From positions 1-64,000 of the forward strand of contig NZ_JAAMQU010000012.1 in NCBI RefSeq assembly GCF_013522925.1: DNA of 64,000 bases, in the 5' to 3' direction. The stretch comes from Pseudomonas japonica. GTDB lineage: Bacteria > Pseudomonadota > Gammaproteobacteria > Pseudomonadales > Pseudomonadaceae. The notes under the pieces were generated by a model. It had not been told where the DNA came from and made no database searches. It saw nothing but the letters and a program-made list of their open reading frames with translations. The translations under genes were made by a program, and so were the position numbers. Every line of letters begins with the position of its first letter. Position 1 is the first letter of the stretch. This document shows positions 32,699 to 41,085 of the stretch, in pieces.

Positions 32699-33109
32699 TC
32701 AGGGTTTCATGCCGCAGTCGGCGGCGGTGTAGCGGTGCGTAGCTACAGGTTTTTTCGTCTTGTTCTCAGTAAATTCATAGCGCATCACGGCCCCACGCGC
32801 CATAAGTTGCCGATAACCCTCATTGCGGCACACGCTGGCGCCCAGTTGCAGGTAAACCTCTTGAGGGTTCTCGCGCATTTTCGCCGCATGGCTGGGGCGC
32901 ACGGCCAGGTGATCAATCAGCTCATTACCCTTGACGGTGTAGCCCTGGTCGAGGATGTCCTCGTTGATTGCCCGCGGTGTGCCCACACTGCTTTCCTTGG
33001 CTACTTTCTCGAGCGTCTTGGTCAGCTCATAGTCTTGTAGCGAAGCTGCCTGAGCGATGCCCAGGGGCAGCGCCAGAAGCAGGGAAACAGCGATGGTGAA
33101 GCGTGGCAT
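32699..33109 (-). CDS. Secreted PA3611-like (QSregVF family) protein
   Basis: A 136-residue protein with a signal peptide of about 22 residues (PRFTIAVSLLLALPLGIAQAA) and a small globular domain containing VAKESSVGTPRAINEDILDQGY and two Cys (CRNEGYRQL and ADCGMKP), likely a disulfide. From memory it resembles P. aeruginosa PA3611, a quorum-sensing-regulated virulence-associated protein of known structure but unclear activity. PA3611 also lies near recA-recX and erdR-dgkA, supporting orthology. The ATG at 33109 is chosen because it starts the signal peptide and follows GAGG; the longer reading overlaps the divergent DTW gene. Confidence 0.75.
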   Translation of the reverse strand: MPRFTIAVSLLLALPLGIAQAASLQDYELTKTLEKVAKESSVGTPRAINEDILDQGYTVKGNELIDHLAVRPSHAAKMRENPQEVYLQLGASVCRNEGYRQLMARGAVMRYEFTENKTKKPVATHRYTAADCGMKP

Positions 33110-33271
33110 GAAACCTCCTCGATCTGATGGCGCCCTCGGCGCGAGCCTGTTGGACCGGCTGCGCCCGCCCGTGTTCCGGACGGCAGGCGGTGGGGAGTAT
33201 AACCGTTGCCGATAGCGCCGTACCCTCAGGCCGGGTGGTAGAATGCGTGCTTTACCCTGCCTGGCCGTCTC

Positions 33272-34039
33272 ATGTCCCATGCCGTTTTTCGCCTGCGCGC
33301 CGAGCGCCTGGCGCGCAGTACCCGGCCCTTCATTGCCAGAGGCTCTAAAAGCCCCCGTTGCCCACGCTGCCGGGTGCTTCCCAGCCATTGCCTGTGCGCG
33401 TTACAGCCTCAAGCATCCAGCAACGCGGCGGTATGCCTGCTGATGCACGACGTTGAGGCGTTGAAGCCCACCAATACCGGCTGGCTGATTGCCGACGTGA
33501 TTCGGGATACCTTTGCCTTCGGTTGGCAGCGAACCCATGTGGACCCGGCACTATTGGCCTTGCTCGAAGATTCCCGCTTCGAGCCTTACCTGGTGTTTCC
33601 AGGCGAGTTCGTACAGCCACCGAGCCGGGTGGTGAACACCGTAGCAACGGCGTCCGGCAAGCGGCCCCTGTTCATTCTCCTGGATGCTACCTGGACCGAA
33701 GCCCGCAAGATGTTCCGCAAAAGCCCGTACCTGGACCGGTTTCCCGTGTTGAGCCTGGCGCCCGAGGAAATATCCCGTTACCGGCTGCGCCGTTCGCGGC
33801 GCGACGATCACTTCTGCACGGCGGAGGTCGCCGCCATGTGCCTGGGGCTGGCCGGAGAAACCGGCGCAGCGCAGGCCCTGGACACATGGCTCGACTTGTT
33901 CAGCAGCCACTACCTGGCGGCCAAGCGCGGCCTGCCCCGGCCGCAGCTTGCCGGCCCTCAGGCCAGCGCGGCCTTGGCGCGTGAAGGCCAGAGTTGCGCC
34001 ACCAGCATGCCAGCGAGCATCACCGCGCAGCCGAGATAA
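33272..34039 (+). CDS. DTW-domain tRNA-uridine aminocarboxypropyltransferase
   Basis: DTW-domain enzymes (TapT/Tuaa type) add a 3-amino-3-carboxypropyl group from S-adenosylmethionine to uridine in tRNA; some act on rRNA. This 255-residue protein has an N-terminal zinc-type cysteine cluster, Cys30, 33, 40 and 42 (CPRCRVLPSHCLC), and the family motif as DATWTEARKM with Asp138, where DTW is the classical spelling, then RKSPYLDRFPVLSL and DDHFCTAE. The 3' end overlaps the convergent EamA gene by 82 bases. A TAGAAT box at 33238 may be its -10. Substrate position not determinable. Confidence 0.88.
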   Translation: MSHAVFRLRAERLARSTRPFIARGSKSPRCPRCRVLPSHCLCALQPQASSNAAVCLLMHDVEALKPTNTGWLIADVIRDTFAFGWQRTHVDPALLALLEDSRFEPYLVFPGEFVQPPSRVVNTVATASGKRPLFILLDATWTEARKMFRKSPYLDRFPVLSLAPEEISRYRLRRSRRDDHFCTAEVAAMCLGLAGETGAAQALDTWLDLFSSHYLAAKRGLPRPQLAGPQASAALAREGQSCATSMPASITAQPR

Positions 34040-34842
34040 CCCCGCGGCGTCAGCACCTCGCCTAAAAACAGCGTGGCGGCGATCGCTGCGAACACGGCTT
34101 CGAGCGAGAAAATGATCGCTGCATGAGAGGTGATGGCGTGCCGCTGGGCGATCACCTGCAGGGTGTAGCCGAGTGCGGCCGCGACCATACCTCCGTACGC
34201 AACGGCGGGGATGGCATCTATCATCGCCTGGGCGTGGAAGGGCTCGAAGACCACGGCCAGCCCAAGGCTGACCAGGGCGCAGACCACAAACTGGATGAAC
34301 GCCAGGCGGATTACGTCGTGGCGGCTGGCGAAATGCCCTACCAGCAATACGTGCCCCGCCCATACAAAGGCGCCTGCCAGCTGCAGCCAGTCGCCAGGCG
34401 CGACTTCGAAATGCTCGTTCACGCTCAGCAGGTACATCCCGATCACCGCCAGGCAAGCGCCCAGCCAGGTGCCGGCGCCGGTAGCATGGCCAAGAAACAG
34501 GCCCACTACCGGTACTACAATCACATACAACCCAGTAATGAACCCGGCGTTGGTCACGGTGGTGAACTGCAGGCCGAATTGCTGCAGGTTGATGCCCAAC
34601 GCAAGCGCCAGGCCCATGGCGATGCCTGCGCCCCACTGACCTCGGGTTGCCGCTTGAGGCGCGCGGCGGGTGCGCCAGTACAGCAGGGGCAGCAGGCAGA
34701 GCGAACCCAGGGCGAAGCGCAGCCCGGTGTACAGGAACGGCCCGACATGCTCCATGCCGGCGGTTTGCGCAACGAAGCCAGACCCCCAGATCATTGCGGT
34801 AAGCAGCATCAACAGGTCGGCGCGCAGGGCTTGGCGGTGCAT
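33958..34842 (-). CDS. EamA-family (DMT superfamily) transporter
   Basis: A 294-residue membrane protein with ten predicted helices arranged as two EamA repeats, e.g. LLMLLTAMIWGSGFVAQ at the start of the first and LAGAFVWAGHVLLVG in the second, with the typical proline and glycine at helix ends. The drug/metabolite transporter superfamily includes exporters of amino acids, purines and toxic metabolites; the substrate here is unknown. Its 3' end overlaps the DTW gene by 82 bases tail to tail. It is divergent from erdR. The start is ATG 34842 (MHRQALRADLLMLL). Confidence 0.9.
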   Translation of the reverse strand: MHRQALRADLLMLLTAMIWGSGFVAQTAGMEHVGPFLYTGLRFALGSLCLLPLLYWRTRRAPQAATRGQWGAGIAMGLALALGINLQQFGLQFTTVTNAGFITGLYVIVVPVVGLFLGHATGAGTWLGACLAVIGMYLLSVNEHFEVAPGDWLQLAGAFVWAGHVLLVGHFASRHDVIRLAFIQFVVCALVSLGLAVVFEPFHAQAMIDAIPAVAYGGMVAAALGYTLQVIAQRHAITSHAAIIFSLEAVFAAIAATLFLGEVLTPRGYLGCAVMLAGMLVAQLWPSRAKAALA

Positions 34843-35008
34843 TCATTCACTCCATGAATATTCTGGGGGCGAAACTGTGCCCCAATGCAGGCAACTTGAC
34901 CACCCCTGTCGGTCTGGGCATGCTTGGCGCCGGTTTGGTTGCGGCAGATCGTCACGCCGGTGATGGCCGCCTGGCCGTACCTTGCCCGTTCACACAGGAT
35001 CTCCGCTG

Positions 35009-35659
35009 ATGGCCAGCCACGACATTCTCATCGCCGATGACCATCCGCTCTTTCGCAGTGCCTTGCGCCAGGCATTGACCTTGGGCCCCGGGGCCGAGAC
35101 GAAGATCTCCGAAGCCGAAAGCATTGCTGAACTCGAGGCCCGGCTTTCCCAGAAGGATGACTGGGACTTGGTGCTGCTTGACCTGAACATGCCCGGGGCC
35201 TATGGGTTTTCCGGCCTGGTGTTGCTGCGGGGGCAATACCCGCAGGTGCCCGTAGTGATGATTTCTGCCCAGGACGAGCCCGCCGTGGTGGTCCGCGCCA
35301 GGGAGTTTGGCGCCAGCGGGTTCATTCCCAAGTCCAGCCCGCTGGAAACGATCCAGGCCGCAGTGCAAGCCGTATTGGAAGGGGATGACTGGTGGCCACC
35401 GCAAGCCTTCGAGCCCGTGGAAGTCAGCGCTCAGGCGCGCGAAGCAGGGGAAGGGCTGGCCAGCCTCACGCCGCAACAATTCCGAGTGCTGACCATGGTG
35501 TGCGAGGGGCTGCTGAACAAGCAGATCGCCTTCGAGCTGAGCGTTTCGGAAGCCACCGTCAAGGCCCATGTCACGGCGATCTTCCGCAAGCTTGGTGTGC
35601 GCACCCGAACCCAGGCGGCGCTGTTACTTCAACAACTGGCCTCTGTCAGCAGTAGTTGA
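35009..35659 (+). CDS. erdR: ErdR-like NarL/LuxR-type response regulator
   Basis: A 216-residue response regulator. The receiver domain (1-125) has the acidic pair Asp10-Asp11, phosphoacceptor Asp58 in LVLLDLNMPG, and a conserved Lys in GFIPKSS. The C-terminal LuxR-type helix-turn-helix spans about residues 148-212 (LTPQQFRVLTMVCEGL, NKQIAFELSVSEATVKAHV). ATG 35009 follows AGGA; ATG 34982 would add nine residues. The erdR-dgkA order matches PA3604-PA3603; ErdR is known in Pseudomonas to control alcohol and acetate metabolism with a distant sensor kinase. No kinase gene is adjacent here. Confidence 0.85.
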   Translation: MASHDILIADDHPLFRSALRQALTLGPGAETKISEAESIAELEARLSQKDDWDLVLLDLNMPGAYGFSGLVLLRGQYPQVPVVMISAQDEPAVVVRAREFGASGFIPKSSPLETIQAAVQAVLEGDDWWPPQAFEPVEVSAQAREAGEGLASLTPQQFRVLTMVCEGLLNKQIAFELSVSEATVKAHVTAIFRKLGVRTRTQAALLLQQLASVSSS

Positions 35660-35727
35660 CCGCTTCGGTAGCTGCATCCGACAGGCCGATCGGGTAAGGT
35701 GCAGCACCGCAACCGTAGGGCCCGTTC

Positions 35728-36090
35728 ATGTCTCCTTTCAAAGGCCATAGTGGCTTCAAACGCGTCGTTAACGCAGCCGGTTATTCAATGGCCGGGCTAA
35801 AGGCCGCCTTCGTCGGCGAGGCCGCGTTCCGCCAGCTTGTCTTGCTCAATGCCGTGCTCATTCCATTGAGCTTTTTTCTACCGGTGAGCCGGGTAGAGCA
35901 TGCTGTGCTGGTGCTTGCGTGCCTGCTGGCGCTGATCGTGGAGTTGGTCAACTCGGCTATCGAAGCCACCGTTGACCGTATTTCGCTGGAACGCCACCCG
36001 CTGTCCAAGAACGCCAAGGACATGGGCAGCGCCGCGCAATTCGTGGCGCTCACGCTTATTGCCTTGGTGTGGGGCATTATTCTGATCTAG
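35728..36090 (+). CDS. dgkA: Diacylglycerol kinase
   Basis: DgkA phosphorylates diacylglycerol left over from membrane-derived sugar or lipopolysaccharide modification back to phosphatidic acid. The 120-residue integral membrane protein has an amphipathic N-terminus, catalytic Glu in GEAAFRQL, three membrane helices, and the signature ELVNSAIEATVDRISLE. It starts with ATG 35728 and its 3' end overlaps the convergent finR gene by four bases. The upstream gap to erdR (68 bases) has no clear terminator. Confidence 0.96.
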   Translation: MSPFKGHSGFKRVVNAAGYSMAGLKAAFVGEAAFRQLVLLNAVLIPLSFFLPVSRVEHAVLVLACLLALIVELVNSAIEATVDRISLERHPLSKNAKDMGSAAQFVALTLIALVWGIILI

Positions 36091-37013
36091 GCCACCGGGC
36101 GCAGCACAATCTCGTCACTGCGGCGCACGCCGGCAGTGAACGTGCGGCACAGCTCGAGGAATTCACGCATCGCGCAGGTCTGGTATTTCTGTTTATGCCA
36201 GATAAAGAAGAACTGCCGGGACAGGTCCAGCTCCGGCGTGGCGATGTACACCAGGCTACCGCGCCGCACCGCATCGCGAAGGGCCAGGCGGGACACGCAG
36301 CCAATACCCAGCCCGGACTCTACCGCACGTTTGATAGCTTCGGTGTGCTCCAGCTCCAGGCGTACGTTGAGCAGCGAGCGGTGGTGACGCATGGCTTGGT
36401 CGAACGTAAGGCGAGTACCGGAGCCCTGTTCACGCAAAATCCACGCTTCCTGCACCAGCTCCTCCAGGCTTGCTTCGCCCTTGGCCGCCAGTGGATGGGA
36501 GGGTGAGCAGAACACCGCGAGCTCGTCTTCCACCCATGGGTGGACCGCTATGTCGCCGTGATGGCAATCGCCTTCGATCAACCCCAGGTCCAGCTCATGC
36601 TGGGCCACCTGTTGCACGATATGCGCGGTATTGTGTACGTGCAGCTTCACCTGGCTTTCCGGGTGGCGCTGCATGAAGCTACCGATCAATAGCGTGGCCA
36701 GGTAGTTGCCGATGGTGAGGGTGGCACCGACAGCCAGCGAGCCGAAACCGGACTTGCCGTTAAGCAAGTCTTCGATTTCCTTGGCCTGGTCAAGCAGCGC
36801 AACGGCCTTGGGCAAAAGTTGATGGCCGAGCGCGTTCAGGCTCAGGCGTTTGCCGGCGCGGTCGAACAGCTGGCAGCTCGATTGCCGCTCCAGCTCGGTG
36901 ATGGAGGTGCTGGCCGCAGATTGCGAAAGGGCCAACAGTGAAGCCGCGCGAGACACGCTTTCCTGCTGCGCAACGGCAACGAAAACCTGTAGCTGTCGAA
37001 GTGTGAATCGCAT
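36087..37013 (-). CDS. finR: FinR, LysR-family regulator of fpr
   Basis: A 308-residue LysR-type regulator. The helix-turn-helix lies at about residues 15-45 (AVAQQESVSRAASLLALSQSAASTSITELE in pieces) with an effector domain behind it. It is divergent from fpr across 150 bases. In P. putida, FinR is known to activate fpr under superoxide stress. Gene order and orientation agree, so the assignment is by synteny plus family. Reading inverted repeats in the shared promoter suggests an operator at 37034-37061. Alternative: another LysR-type regulator with the same position. Confidence 0.85.
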   Translation of the reverse strand: MRFTLRQLQVFVAVAQQESVSRAASLLALSQSAASTSITELERQSSCQLFDRAGKRLSLNALGHQLLPKAVALLDQAKEIEDLLNGKSGFGSLAVGATLTIGNYLATLLIGSFMQRHPESQVKLHVHNTAHIVQQVAQHELDLGLIEGDCHHGDIAVHPWVEDELAVFCSPSHPLAAKGEASLEELVQEAWILREQGSGTRLTFDQAMRHHRSLLNVRLELEHTEAIKRAVESGLGIGCVSRLALRDAVRRGSLVYIATPELDLSRQFFFIWHKQKYQTCAMREFLELCRTFTAGVRRSDEIVLRPVA

Positions 37014-37033
37014 ATCTATATAACCGATTAGGT

Positions 37034-37061
37034 ATATCTTGATAATTCATTTAACAGATAT
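37034..37061. promoter_or_regulatory. Putative FinR operator in the finR-fpr intergenic region
   Basis: ATATCT (37034-37039) and AGATAT (37056-37061) form a perfect 6-bp inverted repeat spaced 16 bases, overlapping the predicted fpr -35. LysR regulators bind such dyads next to the target -35. The site is inferred, not known. Confidence 0.45.
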
Positions 37062-37079
37062 TGTGGCGGGCTCTAGAAT
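37051..37079 (+). promoter_or_regulatory. Predicted fpr promoter
   Basis: TTAACA (37051-37056) and TAGAAT (37074-37079) lie 17 bases apart, upstream of fpr by 85 bases. The -35 shares bases with the candidate FinR dyad. Confidence 0.6.
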
Positions 37080-37163
37080 ACCGCGCAATCATGCCGCAGT
37101 GTCGGCGCCTGCCAGGCATGCACCTGCCAGACAGGGTACCGAGTTTTCAGGAGCCTTTCTTCA

Positions 37164-37943
37164 ATGAGCAACTTCAACCACGAGCGCGTGCTCAGTGTTC
37201 ATCACTGGAACGATACCCTGTTCAGCTTCAAGTGCACCCGCGACCCGGGCCTTCGTTTCGAGAACGGCCAGTTCGTGATGATCGGCCTGCAGCAGCCCAA
37301 CGGCCGCCCACTGATGCGCGCGTATTCCATCGCCAGCCCGAACTGGGAAGAGCATCTGGAGTTCTTCAGCATCAAGGTGCCGGATGGCCCGCTCACGTCC
37401 CAGCTGCAACACCTGAAAGAAGGCGATGAGGTCATCATCAGCAAGAAGCCTACCGGTACGCTGGTGCTCGACGACCTCAAGCCCGGCAAGCACCTGTACC
37501 TGCTTAGCACAGGCACCGGCCTGGCGCCGTTCATGAGCGTCATCCAGGACCCGGAAACCTACGAGCGCTTCGAGAAAGTGATCCTGGTGCATGGCGTGCG
37601 CTACACCAACGAAGTGGCTTACCACGAGTTCATCACCGAGCACCTGCCGCAGAACGAATTCTTCGGCGAGGGCGTGCGTGACAAGCTGATCTACTACCCC
37701 ACCGTTACCCGTGAACCGTTCCGCAACCAGGGCCGCCTGACCGACCTGATGCGCAGCGGCAAGCTGTTCGCCGATATCGGCCTGCCGCCGATCAACCCGC
37801 AGGACGACCGCGCGATGATCTGCGGTAGCCCGAGCATGCTGGACGAAACCAGCGCAGTGCTCGACAGCTTCGGCCTGGCCGTTTCGCCGCGCATGCGCGA
37901 GCCGGGCGACTATCTGATCGAGCGTGCCTTCGTCGAGAAATAA
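37164..37943 (+). CDS. fpr: Ferredoxin-NADP reductase
   Basis: Fpr moves electrons between NADPH and ferredoxin or flavodoxin and supports redox stress defence and iron-sulfur cluster biogenesis. The 259-residue protein has the FAD-binding motif with Arg52, Tyr54 and Ser55 (RAYSIASP), a P-loop-like GTGLAPFMSV in the NADP domain, and a C-terminal end YLIERAFVEK, the short bacterial subclass I tail. The start is ATG 37164; it follows TTTTCAGGAGCC. It is regulated presumably by the divergent FinR. Confidence 0.96.
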   Translation: MSNFNHERVLSVHHWNDTLFSFKCTRDPGLRFENGQFVMIGLQQPNGRPLMRAYSIASPNWEEHLEFFSIKVPDGPLTSQLQHLKEGDEVIISKKPTGTLVLDDLKPGKHLYLLSTGTGLAPFMSVIQDPETYERFEKVILVHGVRYTNEVAYHEFITEHLPQNEFFGEGVRDKLIYYPTVTREPFRNQGRLTDLMRSGKLFADIGLPPINPQDDRAMICGSPSMLDETSAVLDSFGLAVSPRMREPGDYLIERAFVEK

Positions 37944-37956
37944 GCTCGCTGGCGTA

Positions 37957-37993
37957 AAAAAGCCGCTCCGCTGTAGAGGCCGAGCGGCTTTTT
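37957..37993. terminator. Bidirectional terminator between fpr and trmO
   Basis: AAAAAGCCGCTC (37957-37968) pairs with GAGCGGCTTTTT (37982-37993) around a 13-base loop. A-run and T-run on both sides make it usable for both convergent genes. Confidence 0.9.
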
Positions 37994-38688
37994 CATGCCT
38001 GGGGTACAACCTCCAGCACCTTGATGGTGTGGAGGTCAGGGTAATGCCAGCGCACTTCCACGTCCCATAGTTTTACCCCGTATTGGCGGCTTGGCTCGGG
38101 TACCTGGTACGCAGGGCGGGGATCTTGCCCCAGGCATTGTTCGATCAGTGCTACCAGGGGCTCGCCCAGTCGCTGGCCGTGTGCGCTCGCCTGTTCAAGC
38201 GCTTGCTCGTTCCATTCCATCGCCACCCCTGGGGGCGGCGCGTCGGCCAGGATATTCACCGCGCCCGGCACCTGGTCGGCGTAGGGAACGTAAGGCTTGA
38301 TGTCCAGAACAGGCGTGCCATCGAGCAGGTCGATGCCGGATAGCCATAGCCTTCCCGGCTCTACCCGGTCCAGCTTAACCACGGATTGGCCTATCCCGTT
38401 AGGGCGATGCGTTGCGCGAGTGGCGAACACACCAATGCTGCGGTTGCCGCCCAGGCGTGGGGGGCGGACCTTCAACCGTGGCTGTGCTTCGAGCGCCTGA
38501 TGAAACACGAACAGCAGCCACACGTGGCTTACACCTTCCAGGCCCTGCACCGCTTCTGCGCGGTCGTAGGGCGCCAGCAGTTCCAGGCAGCCCCGGGCAG
38601 CGCTGGCCAGTGCCGGTTGCCGGGGGATAGCGAATTTTTCCTTGAAGCATGACCGCACATGACCCACGGGTGCCATTGTGTAGGTCAT
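37993..38688 (-). CDS. trmO: tRNA (t6A37) methyltransferase TrmO
   Basis: TrmO (TsaA/YaeB family) methylates N6-threonylcarbamoyladenosine at A37 of tRNA-Thr using S-adenosylmethionine. The 231-residue protein has the TsaA barrel with KEKFAIPRQPAL near the N-terminus, HVWLLFVFH, the signature GVFATRATHRPNGIGQSVVKL, and LLDGTPVLDIKPYVPYAD. ATG 38688 (MTYTMAPVG) is chosen; a longer reading overlaps the next gene. The start codon is one base from the end of the upstream DUF1456 gene, indicating cotranscription. A 3' bidirectional terminator separates it from fpr. Confidence 0.92.
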   Translation of the reverse strand: MTYTMAPVGHVRSCFKEKFAIPRQPALASAARGCLELLAPYDRAEAVQGLEGVSHVWLLFVFHQALEAQPRLKVRPPRLGGNRSIGVFATRATHRPNGIGQSVVKLDRVEPGRLWLSGIDLLDGTPVLDIKPYVPYADQVPGAVNILADAPPPGVAMEWNEQALEQASAHGQRLGEPLVALIEQCLGQDPRPAYQVPEPSRQYGVKLWDVEVRWHYPDLHTIKVLEVVPQA

Positions 38689-38689
38689 G

Positions 38690-39151
38690 TCAGGGGCGCA
38701 GCCGGAGCGTGAGGCCCTTGAGGAAGTTACGCAGTAACTGGTCGCCGCAAGGGCGATAGTTATCGTGGCCAACCTTGCGGAACAGCGCACTGAGCTCCGG
38801 CTTGGATACGGGAAAATCGACCCGTTCGAGAATCTGACGGATGTCGTCTTCGCGCAGCTCGAAGGCCACACGAAGCTTTTTCAGAATGTCGTTGTTCGTC
38901 ACCGGCAGTTGCACAGGTTGCGGCGGGCGGCTGTCGTCCTTGCCGCGGCGATGAACCACCAGGCCGTCCAGGAAGTGGCCCATCACCGCGTCCGGGCAGC
39001 GAACGAACCCCGCTTCGTCTTCCTTCTTCAGGTAGGTGCGCACCGCTTCGATCGGCACGGCCAGGCCGCCCAGCGCGATGATGTCGACCAGTTTGCCGTC
39101 GCTGATATTGAGCATGTAGCGCAGGCCGCGCAGTACATCGTTGTGAATCAT
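38690..39151 (-). CDS. DUF1456 (YehS-like) protein
   Basis: A 153-residue protein of two repeats about 70 residues long. Each begins with a near-identical segment (NDVLRGLRYML at residue 4 and NNDILKKLRVAFEL near residue 86), the hallmark of the YehS/DUF1456 family. Function is unknown. It lacks a signal peptide or membrane segment, and it has an Arg- and Lys-rich composition. It directly precedes trmO on the minus strand, so a link to tRNA or translation is possible but only by association. Start ATG 39151. Confidence 0.85.
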   Translation of the reverse strand: MIHNDVLRGLRYMLNISDGKLVDIIALGGLAVPIEAVRTYLKKEDEAGFVRCPDAVMGHFLDGLVVHRRGKDDSRPPQPVQLPVTNNDILKKLRVAFELREDDIRQILERVDFPVSKPELSALFRKVGHDNYRPCGDQLLRNFLKGLTLRLRP

Positions 39152-39213
39152 GGGTAGTCAAAAGCCCCTGAGCGTAAAAAGCGCATAGTGTACCTGCCGC
39201 AGCCGCCTGCTGC

Positions 39214-39681
39214 TCAGGCCGAGCGGGCAGGGCGCGCAACCAGGCGCAGGTGCAAGAGGGGATACGGCTGGCCCATGCCATCCACTTCGCTGCGGCCGAC
39301 CACTTCAAACCCCTGCCTGAAATAAAACCCCACGGCTTGCGCGTTCTGCTCGTTCACATCCAGGGCCTCGGCATTGAGGTGGTCGATGGCGTACCACAAC
39401 AGCCGTTTGCCCAGCCCGCGCCCGCGATAGGGCGGGTCGATGAACAGCATTTCCACCCTTCCCGCGGCAACGCCGGCAAAGCCTGCTATTCGTTTGTTGC
39501 CATCACGGATGCAAATCAACATCACCAGGTCGAGGTAGCGCTCGAGCATGAGCGCTTTCAACTCGTTGATATAGTTGTCCGGAAGGAAGCTATGAGTTGC
39601 CCGCACTGAGGCTTCCCACACACGAAGCAGCTCGGGATAGTCCCCGGGGCCCGGGGTACCGATGGAAAAGGGCGCTGGCAT
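39214..39681 (-). CDS. GNAT-family N-acetyltransferase
   Basis: A 155-residue GNAT protein with the acetyl-CoA pyrophosphate loop PPYRGRGLGKRLLWYA (Q/RxxGxG/A type), preceded by the strand VEMLFIDP, and the C-terminal LDVNEQNAQAVGFYFRQGFEVVGR that is typical of the family. The substrate is unknown; resemblance is to YjaB-like small acetyltransferases. ATG 39681 is chosen because AAGGAG lies nine bases before it; an upstream ATG at 39714 adds eleven residues. It lies between rimO and DUF1456 on the same strand. Confidence 0.86.
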   Translation of the reverse strand: MPAPFSIGTPGPGDYPELLRVWEASVRATHSFLPDNYINELKALMLERYLDLVMLICIRDGNKRIAGFAGVAAGRVEMLFIDPPYRGRGLGKRLLWYAIDHLNAEALDVNEQNAQAVGFYFRQGFEVVGRSEVDGMGQPYPLLHLRLVARPARSA

Positions 39682-39747
39682 GGCTAAGGTCTCCTTGACA
39701 CTTGCCAGCACCACTATAGCCCGCCTGGGCGTTGTTTTCTTGCAACC

Positions 39748-41085
39748 TCAGAGGGCGGTTGCCCACAGGTCGTATTCGTCCGCCTCGGTCACGCGGCACA
39801 TTACCTTGTCACCCGGGCTGAGCGGCCGATCGGCTTCTACATACACATTGCCGTCGATTTCCGGCGCGTCGTAGAAGCACCGGCCAATGGCGCCTTGCTC
39901 GTCCACTTCGTCGATCAATACTTCGATCTCGCGGCCCACGCGGGTTTGCAGGCGTGCTGCACTGATCGCTTGCTGATGCGCCATGAAGCGATCCCAGCGG
40001 TCCTGTTTCACGTCATCCGGCACGGCGTCGGCCAGTTCGTTGGCTGGCGCGCCTTCCACGGGGGAGTACTGGAAGCAACCCACGCGGTCCAGCTGCGCCT
40101 CGGTGAGCCACTCCAGCAGGTATTGGAAGTCTTCTTCGGTTTCGCCCGGGAAGCCCACGATGAACGTGGAACGGATGACCAGCTCCGGGCACAGCTCGCG
40201 CCACTTCTTGATGCGCGCCAGGGTCTTGTCTTCGAAAGCTGGGCGTTTCATCAGCTTCAGCACTTTGGGGCTGGCGTGCTGGAACGGGATGTCCAGGTAC
40301 GGCAGGATCTTGCCGGCTGCCATCAGTGGGATCAGCTCGTCCACATGCGGGTAGGGGTACACGTAGTGCAGACGCACCCACACGCCCAGGGTGCTGAGCG
40401 CCTGGCAGAGTTCGGTCATGCGGGTTTTCACCGGCTGGCCATTCCAGAACCCCGTGCGGTATTTCACGTCTACGCCATAGGCGCTGGTGTCCTGGGAAAT
40501 GATCAGCAGTTCCTTCACACCGGCCTTCACCAGCCGCTGGGCTTCATCCAGCACATCGCCCACCGGGCGGCTGACCAGCTTGCCGCGCATGGACGGAATG
40601 ATGCAGAAACTGCAGCTATGATTGCAGCCTTCGGAAATCTTCAGGTAGGCGTAGTGGCGCGGCGTGAGCTTGATGCCCTGCGGTGGTACCAGGTCGATCA
40701 GCGGGTTGTGGTCCTGGCGCGGTGGCACCACCTCGTGCACGGCGTTCACCACCTGCTCGTATTGCTGGGGGCCGCTCACGGCGAGCACGCTGGGGTGCAC
40801 GTCACGGATAACGCTTTCGTCCACGCCCATGCAGCCCGTCACGATCACGCGGCCGTTCTCGGCGATGGCTTCGCCGATCACTTCGAGCGATTCGGCCTTG
40901 GCACTGTCAATAAAGCCACAGGTGTTGACCACCACCACGTCGGCATCCTGGTAGGTAGGGACGACCTCGTAGCCTTCCATGCGCAGCTGGGTCAGGATCC
41001 GCTCCGAATCGACCAGGGCCTTGGGGCAGCCCAGAGAAACGAAGCCGACCTTTGGATTGGCGGCGGGCGGAGTGACAGTAGACAT
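39748..41085 (-). CDS. rimO: Ribosomal protein S12 methylthiotransferase RimO
   Basis: RimO is a radical-SAM enzyme that methylthiolates Asp89 of ribosomal protein S12. The 445-residue protein has an N-terminal UPF0004 domain with three Cys (SLGCPKA, NTCGFI, TGCMG) for the auxiliary cluster, the radical-SAM CNHSCSFC motif near residues 150-157, and a C-terminal TRAM domain ending DEYDLWATAL. ATG 41085 (MSTVTPPAAN) is used rather than the longer reading that starts at 41121. It is divergent from kup across 243 bases, which hold no clear gene. Confidence 0.96.
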   Translation of the reverse strand: MSTVTPPAANPKVGFVSLGCPKALVDSERILTQLRMEGYEVVPTYQDADVVVVNTCGFIDSAKAESLEVIGEAIAENGRVIVTGCMGVDESVIRDVHPSVLAVSGPQQYEQVVNAVHEVVPPRQDHNPLIDLVPPQGIKLTPRHYAYLKISEGCNHSCSFCIIPSMRGKLVSRPVGDVLDEAQRLVKAGVKELLIISQDTSAYGVDVKYRTGFWNGQPVKTRMTELCQALSTLGVWVRLHYVYPYPHVDELIPLMAAGKILPYLDIPFQHASPKVLKLMKRPAFEDKTLARIKKWRELCPELVIRSTFIVGFPGETEEDFQYLLEWLTEAQLDRVGCFQYSPVEGAPANELADAVPDDVKQDRWDRFMAHQQAISAARLQTRVGREIEVLIDEVDEQGAIGRCFYDAPEIDGNVYVEADRPLSPGDKVMCRVTEADEYDLWATAL

